From positions 124,001 through 188,000 of the forward strand of contig NZ_ALAP01000103.1 in NCBI RefSeq assembly GCF_000280905.1: DNA of 64,000 bases. Reading direction: 5' to 3'. Both the position numbers and the translations under genes were made by a program. Numbering within the stretch: position 1 is the stretch's first letter; every line of letters starts with the position of its first letter. Shown in pieces: positions 22,101-26,781 of the stretch. The DNA comes from Streptomyces sp. AA1529 (GTDB lineage: Bacteria > Actinomycetota > Actinomycetes > Streptomycetales > Streptomycetaceae). The notes beneath the pieces were generated by a model, which was given only the letters and a program-made list of their open reading frames with translations, was not told where the DNA came from and made no database searches.

Positions 22101-25100
22101 GGCCGGATGTGGTGCCGCTGTCGTTCGCTCAGCGTCGTCTGTGGTTCCTGCACAAGCTGGAGGGGCCGTCGGCCACCTACAACATGCCGCTGGCGCTCAG
22201 GTTGAAGGGCGAGCTGGACGCGGATGCGCTCGGCAGCGCCCTGCGTGACCTGGTCGTCCGGCACGAGTCGCTGCGTACGGTCTTCCCCGAAGCCGACGGT
22301 GAGCCCCGCCAGTCGATCCTCGATCCGCAGAGCGCTCAGCTGGACTGGCAGCGCCGCTCCGTGACGGAGGAGGAGTTGCCGAAGGTTCTGGAGGAGTCGG
22401 CTCGGTACGCGTTCGCGCTGGGGTCCGAAATACCTGTGCGGGCATGGCTGTTCGACGTGGGACCGCAGGACAGCGTTCTGATGCTGCTGGTGCACCACAT
22501 CGCGGGTGACGGTTGGTCCATGGGTCCGATCGCGCGGGATCTGGTGGCGGCGTACACGGCGCGTGCGCAGGGTGGTGTGCCGCAGTGGTCGGAGCTGCCG
22601 GTGCAGTACGCCGACTACACGCTGTGGCAGCGCGAGCTGCTGGGCGACGAGAACGACCCGGACAGCCTCTTCACGCAGCAGGTCGACTACTGGCGCGACC
22701 AGTTGGCGGGTCTGCCGGAGCTGGTGACGTTCCCGACCGACCGGCCTCGGCCGGCAGTCGCCTCGTTCGAGGGCACGCATCTCGACTTCACACTGGATGC
22801 TGAGCTGCATCGGGGTCTGGTGGAGTTGGCGCGGCGGTCGAACACGACGGTGTTCATGGTGTTGCAGGCCGGTATGGCGGCGTTGCTGACCCGGCTGGGT
22901 GCGGGGACCGACATCGCGTTGGGCAGTGGTGTGGCGGGGCGTACCGATGAGGCGTTGGACGATCTTGTCGGGTTGTTCGTGAACACCTTCGTGCTGCGGA
23001 CGGACACCTCGGGTGATCCGGGGTTCGAGGAGTTGCTGTCCCGGGTGCGGGAATCGAGTCTGGCGGCGTATGCGCACCAGGACGTGCCCTTCGAGCACCT
23101 GGTGGAGCTGCTGAACCCGAACCGTTCCACCTCCCACCACCCGCTCTTCCAGGTCGCACTCGTACTCCAGAACGCGCCCGAAGGTGATTTCGACCTGCCG
23201 GGTCTGCGGGTGACGCCCGAAGACGTCGGGATCGGCAGGTCGCGCTTCGACATGCTGCTGAGCCTGGCCGAGCGCTCCGGTGAGCGAGGGGTGACCGGGA
23301 CCGTCGAATACTCGACACGGCTCTTCGATCGGGTTTCGGTTGAGGGGTTGTTGGCGCGGTGGGTGAGGTTGTTGGGGCAGGTGGTGGTGGATCCGTCGTT
23401 GTCGGTGGGTGCGGTGGAGTTGCTGTCGGAGGTGGAGCGGGGGCGGCTGGCCGGGTGGAATGACACGGCGGTGGTGTTGCCGGAGGTCTCGCTTGCGGGG
23501 TTGTTCGAGGAGCAGGTGCGGTGTGATGCGGATGCGACGGCTCTGGTCCATGGACAGCAGAGCCTCTCCTACCGCGAGCTGAATGCGCGGGCGAATCGGC
23601 TGGCGCATTGGTTGGTGGGTCGTGGTGTGGGGCCTGAGGTGTTGGTGGGGGTGGAGTTGCCACGGTCGGTGGAGTTGGTGGTGGCTGTGCTCGCGGTGGT
23701 GAAGGCGGGTGGTGCGTATGTGCCGGTGGATCCGGAGTATCCGGTCGAGCGGCGTGCGTTCATGGTCCGGGATGCGGATCCGCTGCTGATGTTGAGGGAC
23801 GAGGAGCTGGCGCAGGATCTGTCGGGCTACCCGGAGACCGATCCCGGAGTGGTGGTGCAGGCGACGCATCCCGCGTACGTGATCTACACCTCCGGCTCGA
23901 CGGGCCGGCCCAAGGGCGTCGTGGTCTCACACCGCGGAGTGGCCAGCCTGGCCCACACCCAGCTCCGGCGCCTGGGCACCACCCCCCGCAGCCGCGTCCT
24001 GCAGTTCGCCTCACCCAGCTTCGACGCGGCAGTCTGGGAACTGGTCGCCGCCTTCGCGGCCGGCGCCGCGGTCGTGGTGCCCGACAGCGCCCGACTGGTG
24101 GGCGAGGCACTGCGAGATGTACTGGCCACCCAGCGCATCACCCATGCACTGATCCCGCCCTCGGTCCTGGCCACCCTTCCTGCGGGCTCCGAGGAGGAGC
24201 TCACCGAGTTCGCATGCGTGGTCGTCGGTGCCGAGGCGGCGCCGCCGGAACTGGTGGCGCGCTGGTCGCGGGGCCGCCGCGTGGTGAACGCCTACGGTCC
24301 GACCGAGTCGACCGTGGCGATCTCGATGAGCGACACCTTCTCCGACGATGTGGTGCCCATCGGGAGCCCGGTCGCGAACACCCGGGCCCACGTCCTGGAC
24401 GAAGTACTGCGACCGGTTCCTGCCGGGGTGGTCGGTGAGCTCTACGCTTCGGGTGCCGGTCTGGCCCGTGGCTATGTCGGGCGGGCGGACCTGACCGCCG
24501 AACGCTTCGTCGCGTCCCCCTTCGAGCCCGGCACGCGGATGTACCGGACCGGTGATCTGGCCCGCTGGCGAGCGGATGGACAGCTGGAGTACATGGGCCG
24601 TGCGGACGAGCAGGTCAAGGTGCGCGGCTTCCGGATCGAGCCCGGCGAGATCGAGTCCCTGCTGACCGGCTGCGAAGGTGTCCGCCAAGCCGTGGTCCTG
24701 GCGCGTGAGGATGTGCCGGGGGACCAGCGGCTCGCCGCCTATGTCGTGCCGGATCTGGCGGCGGCCGCCACGACCGCCGAGGGCGATGCCGACGAGACGC
24801 CGTCCGACGAGGACGCCCAGGTAGGTGAGTGGCGGGAGATCTATGACTCGGTGTATTCGGGGGTGGGGTCCGGTGGTTTTGGTGAGGATTTTGCGGGGTG
24901 GGACAGTTCGTATTCGGGTGAGCCGATTCCGTTGGGTGAGATGCGGGAGTGGCGGGATGCGGTTGTCGGGCGGGTGCGTGGTTTGGGTGGTGGCCGGGTT
25001 CTGGAGATCGGGGTGGGTTCCGGTCTGTTGATGGGGCATTTGGCGGCGGATGTTGAGGAGTACTGGGGTACGGATCTGTCGGGTGCGGTGATCGAGCGGC

Positions 25101-26386
25101 TTCGTGGTCAGGTTTCTGAGGCCGGGTTGTCGGACCGTGTTCGGTTGCGGTGTCAGGCGGCGGATGCGGTCGGGGATTTGCCGTCGGGGTATTTCGACAC
25201 GGTGGTGATCAATTCGGTGGTGCAGTATTTCCCGGATGGGGAGTATCTGTCCCGGGTGGTGGATCGTGCGCTGGGGTTGTTGGTACCGGGTGGCCGGCTG
25301 GTGGTCGGCGATGTGCGGCATGCGGGTTCGTTGCGGGTGTTGCATGCGGCGGTGCATGGCGATCGGGGTGTGCAGGCGCGTGCGGTGGTGGATCGTGCGG
25401 TGTTGTTGGAGAAGGAGCTGGTGGTGGCTCCGGAGTTCTTCACGGAGCTGGCCGAGCGCGATGCGCGGGTGGGGGCTGTGGATGTGCGGCTCAAGCGGGG
25501 TGGGTATCACAACGAGCTGACACGCCACCGGTATGAGGTCGTGCTGCACAAGGCGCCGTCAAAGGTCCGGGAGGTTTCCGGGATTCCCGGCCGTGTGTGG
25601 TCGCCGGAGTTCGACTTGGCGGATGTGGATAGCCCGGTGCGGATCTCGGGGATTCCGAATGCGCGACTCATCGGGGAGGTGGCTGCCGAGCGGCGTCTCG
25701 ACGGTCTGGATGCCGGCGATCCGGGTTCCGGGGTGGATCCGGAGGAGCTGGTGCTTCGGGGTGCTGAGCTGGGGTTGCGGGTGGTGGTGACGTGGTCGTC
25801 CCGCTCGGTGGCCCTCTTCGACGCGGTCGTACTGCCGGACGACGGGGACGAGCGCCCCCTCTCCGGTGTTTATCTCCCGGCCGGTGCGGGAGGCCCCTGG
25901 GTGAACAGTCCGGTGGCCGCGCGTGGCATTGGCACCGTGGTGAAGGCTGCGCGTGAGCGGCTGGCTGAGGGGTTGCCGGAGTACATGGTGCCCTCGGCGG
26001 TGATGGTGCTGGACCGGCTGCCGCTCACGCCGAACGGGAAGCTGGACCGCAAGGCGCTGCCCGCACCCGAGTACGCGGCGAGCGCGGGTGGACGCAAGGC
26101 ACGGACTCCGCAGGAGGAGACGCTGTGCGGGCTGTTCGCCGAGGTCCTGGGTCTGGAACGGGTCGGGATCGACGACAGCTTCTTCGACCTCGGCGGCCAC
26201 TCCCTCCTGGCCACGCGCCTGGTCAGCCGCATCCGCAGCGAACTGCAGGCGGAAGTCGCGATCGGCACGATCTTCGAGACCCCCACCGTCGCCGGGCTGG
26301 CGGAGCACTTGACGACGGTGTCCCGCACCGCCACGCGGAAGCGACCGGCGCTGCGCCGCATGACACGACCGACCGGAAAGCCCTGA
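13139..26386 (+). CDS. Nonribosomal peptide synthetase, T-(C-A-nMT-T)x3
   Basis: A 4415-residue NRPS that begins with a carrier domain (ELGGHSL, Ser57) and has no adenylation domain before it. Three complete modules follow, each C, A with inserted N-methyltransferase (GVGSGLL motif) and T. C-domain HHxxxDG motifs start at residues 241, 1663 and 3119; carrier serines are 1481, 2937 and 4355. Pocket residues by eye are DAWTVAAVCK (Phe-like), DSLQWSLIQK (unassigned) and DAWLVGAVAK (hydrophobic, unassigned). There is no epimerase or thioesterase, and the protein ends in a short basic tail. It should add three N-methylated residues and hand on to another subunit. The lone N-terminal T must be loaded in trans. 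Long stretches are nearly identical between modules. ATG 13139 is used here; an in-frame TTG at 13199 with a strong GAAGAGGGAG site upstream is a credible alternative, and either keeps the whole first T domain. Confidence 0.95.
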   Translation: MSRPGPMQHGFDTVRRGSEKLDAKASCEEALCALFAETLGRDHVGPHDDLFELGGHSLTAIRLLVRIRATLGEELKIKEIFDFSTPAALAGRLTGAAADGARAPLTRVERPDVVPLSFPQRRLWFLHRMEGRSATYNVPLALRLTGTVDAEALHTALLDVVGRHESLRTVFPDVHGEPYQLIRDLDEADFRWERRSVPEADLERTLRETARHTFDLSTEIPFRAWLFDTDAEHSTLLLLLHHIAGDGWSMAPLTRDVVEAYTARVEQRDPEWSELPAQYVDYTLWQRDRLGDVDDPESVYARQLDYWRAELADLPEQVTFPTDRPRPATACYEGTRVDFTLDAELHRGLVELARRSNTTVFMVLQAGMAALLTRLGAGTDIALGSGVAGRTDEALDDLIGLFVNTYVLRTDTSGDPAFEELLARVRERSMSAHEHQDVPFEDLVEALNPQRSTSHHPLFQVAMVLQNAPSEDFRLPHLQVRTEFISTDTSRFDMLVEMYERHDTAGDVAGIEALVEFATELFDRVSVEGLLARWVRLLGQVVVDPSLSVGAVELLSEEERGRLAGWNDTAVELAEVSLAGLFEEQVRCDADATALVHGQQSLSYRELNARANRLAHWLVGRGVGPEVLVGVELPRSVELVVAVLAVVKAGGAYVPVDPEYPVERRAFMVRDADPLLMLRDEELAQDLSGYPETDPGVVVQATHPAYVIYTSGSTGRPKGVVVSHRGVASLARAQVEGLGVSSRSRVLQFASPSFDAAFWELVMAFGSGAALVVPEGGRVVGDDLLEVLSRGRVTHVTLPPSALGAVPVGAESGLPLLESVVLAGEAAPPELIARWSVDGRRVVNAYGPTESTVCVSMSGELGEGDAPIGRPVVNTQVFVLDEVLRPVPVGVVGELYVSGAGLARGYGGRSGLTAERFVASPFEPGVRMYRTGDLVRWRADGQLEFAGRADEQVKLRGFRIEPGEIESLLTSDAGILQAAVIAREDVPGDQRLAAYVVPDLRSAAHAGADQEAASSSGDAQVEEWREIYDSVYSGVGSGGFGEDFAGWDSSYSGEPIPLGEMREWRDAVVGRVRGFVGGRVLEIGVGSGLLMGHLAPGVEEYWGTDLSGAVIERLRGQVVGAGLADRVWLRCQAADAAGDLPLGYFDTVVINSVVQYFPDGEYLSRVLDRVLELLVPGGRVVVGDVRHAGSLRALHAAVHGDGGVRARAVVDRAVLLEKELVVAPEFFTELAEGDGRVGAVDVRLKRGGCHNELTRHRYEVVLHKAPSKVVDVAELPRRAWTPEFDLAEAESSVRITGIPNARLVGEVAAERRLDGLDAGDLGSGVDPEELVVRGAELGLRVVVTWSSRSVALFDAVVLPDDGDGSVLSGVYVPAASGGPWVNSPVAARGIGTVVKAARERLAEGLPEYMVPSAVMVLDRLPLTPNGKLDRKALPAPEYTVSAAGRKARTPQEETLCGLFAEVLGLERVGIDDSFFDLGGHSLLVTRLVSRIRSVVGVELPIKDVFEAPTVALLAERLRGEGRIRRSLVPVERPDVVPLSFAQRRLWFLHKLEGPSATYNMPLAFRLTGSVNAEALHAALADVATRHESLRTVFPEVGGEPRQVVLDPADAAFGWEHRRVTEAELPTVVREVSRYGFELASEAPIRAWLFDTDGDSSVLLLLFHHIAADGWSMGPLARDVVAAYTARAQGGVPQWSELPVQYADYTLWQRELLGDENDPDSLFTQQVGYWRDKMADLPEQVTFPTDRPRPAVASYAGETVTFEIEGALHRRMAELARGTGSTVFMVLQAGMAALLTRLGAGTDIALGSGVAGRTDEALDDLVGLFVNTFVLRTDTSGDPGFEELLSRVRESSLAAYAHQDVPFEHLVELLNPNRSTSHHPLFQVALVLQNTDQGDFTLPGLQVSTTEADPGTARFDMLLSLTERQDAGGNPAGIETVVEYATDLFDRSTVEALFDRWKRLLEQTLSDPAQSIGNAVLLTEAERQQTLTTWNDTAADVRRETLVGLVEEQVARTPDAPAVLSGDTTLSYAEVNARANRLARHLVTRGVGPEQLVAVALPRSADTVVAFLAVIKAGAAYLPLDPEDPVERLRHTLEDARPVLLLVSRDHDLGAVEAGIPCVVVDEGATAESVALHDASDLTDADRTAPLTPSGPLYVIYTSGSTGRPKGVVVEHRGLANNLQWMQDTYPVGPDDVLLFRTSVRFDSVGLEIWFPLLHGAAVCVAPADVVRDPQRLVSFMAENSVTVAQFPPSLLANLPEPPAGHSVRRIWASGEALRPDLATRISESWNSELSNLYGPTEMTIQVASSVWQGPDDDAHSVPIGRPMWNTRLFVLDAGLQPVPVGVVGELYAAGVQVSRGYLRRPGLTAERFVASPFEPGARMYRTGDLVRWRADGQLEFVGRADEQVKLRGFRIEPGEIESVLAGCAGVRQAAVVAREDVPGDQRLAAYVVPDLEAAAAAGTAAGPGAVTEPAMVSEAQVEEWREIYDSVYAESAHGEFGEDFAGWDSAYTGEPIPLGEMREWRDAVVGRVRGFGGGRVLEIGVGSGLLMGHLAADVEEYWGTDLSGAVIERLRGQVVGAGLADRVWLRCQAADAAGDLPSGYFDTVVINSVVQYFPDGEYLSRVLDRVLELLVPGGRVVVGDVRHAGSLRALHAAVHGDGGVQARAVVDRAVLLEKELVVAPEFFTELAERDARVGAVDVRLKRGGCHNELTRHRYEVVLHKAPTTVVDVGELPRHDWTPEFDLAEVHSPVRISGVPNARLVGEVAAERRLDGLAAEDLGSGVDPEELVVRGAELGLRVVVTWSSRSVALFDAVVLPDGGDGSVLSGVYVPAASGGPWVNSPVAARGIGAVVKAAREQLVQGLPEYMVPSAVMVLDRLPLTPNGKLDRKALPVPEYAIGAAGRKARTPQEETLCGLFAEVLGLERVGIDDSFFDLGGHSLLTTRLVSRIRSVIGAEVPIAAVFENPTVAGLASRLTGDGRTRAALVPVERPDVVPLSFAQRRLWFLHKLEGPSATYNMPLALRLKGELDADALGSALRDLVVRHESLRTVFPEADGEPRQSILDPQSAQLDWQRRSVTEEELPKVLEESARYAFALGSEIPVRAWLFDVGPQDSVLMLLVHHIAGDGWSMGPIARDLVAAYTARAQGGVPQWSELPVQYADYTLWQRELLGDENDPDSLFTQQVDYWRDQLAGLPELVTFPTDRPRPAVASFEGTHLDFTLDAELHRGLVELARRSNTTVFMVLQAGMAALLTRLGAGTDIALGSGVAGRTDEALDDLVGLFVNTFVLRTDTSGDPGFEELLSRVRESSLAAYAHQDVPFEHLVELLNPNRSTSHHPLFQVALVLQNAPEGDFDLPGLRVTPEDVGIGRSRFDMLLSLAERSGERGVTGTVEYSTRLFDRVSVEGLLARWVRLLGQVVVDPSLSVGAVELLSEVERGRLAGWNDTAVVLPEVSLAGLFEEQVRCDADATALVHGQQSLSYRELNARANRLAHWLVGRGVGPEVLVGVELPRSVELVVAVLAVVKAGGAYVPVDPEYPVERRAFMVRDADPLLMLRDEELAQDLSGYPETDPGVVVQATHPAYVIYTSGSTGRPKGVVVSHRGVASLAHTQLRRLGTTPRSRVLQFASPSFDAAVWELVAAFAAGAAVVVPDSARLVGEALRDVLATQRITHALIPPSVLATLPAGSEEELTEFACVVVGAEAAPPELVARWSRGRRVVNAYGPTESTVAISMSDTFSDDVVPIGSPVANTRAHVLDEVLRPVPAGVVGELYASGAGLARGYVGRADLTAERFVASPFEPGTRMYRTGDLARWRADGQLEYMGRADEQVKVRGFRIEPGEIESLLTGCEGVRQAVVLAREDVPGDQRLAAYVVPDLAAAATTAEGDADETPSDEDAQVGEWREIYDSVYSGVGSGGFGEDFAGWDSSYSGEPIPLGEMREWRDAVVGRVRGLGGGRVLEIGVGSGLLMGHLAADVEEYWGTDLSGAVIERLRGQVSEAGLSDRVRLRCQAADAVGDLPSGYFDTVVINSVVQYFPDGEYLSRVVDRALGLLVPGGRLVVGDVRHAGSLRVLHAAVHGDRGVQARAVVDRAVLLEKELVVAPEFFTELAERDARVGAVDVRLKRGGYHNELTRHRYEVVLHKAPSKVREVSGIPGRVWSPEFDLADVDSPVRISGIPNARLIGEVAAERRLDGLDAGDPGSGVDPEELVLRGAELGLRVVVTWSSRSVALFDAVVLPDDGDERPLSGVYLPAGAGGPWVNSPVAARGIGTVVKAARERLAEGLPEYMVPSAVMVLDRLPLTPNGKLDRKALPAPEYAASAGGRKARTPQEETLCGLFAEVLGLERVGIDDSFFDLGGHSLLATRLVSRIRSELQAEVAIGTIFETPTVAGLAEHLTTVSRTATRKRPALRRMTRPTGKP
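14690..15300 (+). repeat. C-to-A junction segment duplicated at 23325-23935
   Basis: About 600 bp spanning the end of a condensation domain and the start of the adenylation domain are almost identical in modules 1 and 3 of the same gene. Identity stops abruptly just after core motif A3 (YTSGSTGRPKG), where the module 3 pocket region becomes a GC-rich, unrelated specificity. That pattern fits replacement of an A-domain core within a duplicated module. Confidence 0.85.
15041..16045 (+). repeat. Second copy of the Phe-like adenylation segment
   Basis: This copy matches bases 1-1045. It carries the same pocket residues DAWTVAAVCK and the same uncommon third-base choices. Its upstream flank (from about 14690) instead matches 23325-23935, so different parts of one domain have different nearest relatives within the window. 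Confidence 0.85.
16199..16935 (+). repeat. N-methyltransferase domain, copy 1 of 3
   Basis: The three N-methyltransferase insertions of this gene (also at about 20564-21300 and 24826-25560) are nearly identical in DNA, with runs of tens of bases unchanged and the same T-rich third positions. The methyltransferase of the upstream gene (about 7490-8240) is homologous but GC-rich and much more diverged. Confidence 0.85.
20564..21300 (+). repeat. N-methyltransferase domain, copy 2 of 3
   Basis: This copy matches copy 1 from about 20670 on. Its first ~100 bases are more diverged and GC-rich, which suggests that a conversion tract starts there. Confidence 0.85.
23325..23935 (+). repeat. Second copy of the C-to-A junction segment
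   Basis: This copy matches 14690-15300 almost base for base. Downstream of it the adenylation core (pocket DAWLVGAVAK) does not match module 1. The end of identity at about 23935 is therefore a natural recombination boundary. Confidence 0.85.
24826..25560 (+). repeat. N-methyltransferase domain, copy 3 of 3
   Basis: This copy matches copies 1 and 2 with a few diverged patches (about 25110-25150 and 25255-25320). Confidence 0.85.
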
Positions 26387-26472
26387 GAGATTCCCGGCGG
26401 CAGACGGAGCCGGCCCGGGAGAGAGCAAGCCGCGTAGTCGGCTGAGCCATGAGATGGAGAAGAGGAACAGTC

Positions 26473-26691
26473 ATGACCAACCCTTTCGAGGACCCCGACG
26501 GCACCTACGTCGTACTCGTCAATGACGAGGGACAGCACTCGCTGTGGCCCGAGTTCATCGAGGTACCAGGCGGCTGGACCGTCGCCAAGCCCGCTGACAC
26601 GAGGGACGCCTGTCTGGCGTACGTCGAGGAGAACTGGACGGACATGCGCCCGGCCAGCCTGATCGCGGCCATGGCCGCCGCGGAGTCCTGA
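26473..26691 (+). CDS. MbtH-like protein
   Basis: A 72-residue MbtH-family protein. These small proteins bind adenylation domains and are often needed for their folding and activity. The family signature is present: NPFEDPDGTYVVLVNDEGQ near the start, then SLWPEF, PGGWTV and a C-terminal WTDMRPASL with the conserved Trp residues. Length is typical (60-75 residues). An AGAGGA ribosome site at 26461-26466 lies 6 nt before the ATG. It sits 86 nt after the second NRPS gene and so probably serves the adenylation domains of this cluster. Confidence 0.96.
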   Translation: MTNPFEDPDGTYVVLVNDEGQHSLWPEFIEVPGGWTVAKPADTRDACLAYVEENWTDMRPASLIAAMAAAES

Positions 26692-26716
26692 AGCGGCGGC
26701 TGCAAGGCCGCACCCC

Positions 26717-26749
26717 CCGGTGGCGCTCTCAGCGGGAGAGCGCCACCGG
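26717..26749 (+). terminator. Perfect 14-bp hairpin between mbtH-like and A-T genes
   Basis: The arms 26717-26730 and 26736-26749 are perfectly complementary (CCGGTGGCGCTCTC and its reverse complement) with a 5-nt loop. No U-tract follows, which is usual for Streptomyces terminators. It lies only 32 nt before the next start codon, so it may end the NRPS transcript or act as a partial attenuator for the downstream genes. Confidence 0.65.
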
Positions 26750-26781
26750 TCTCCAACCTCTCTGGTAAGGGCACGGATTCG

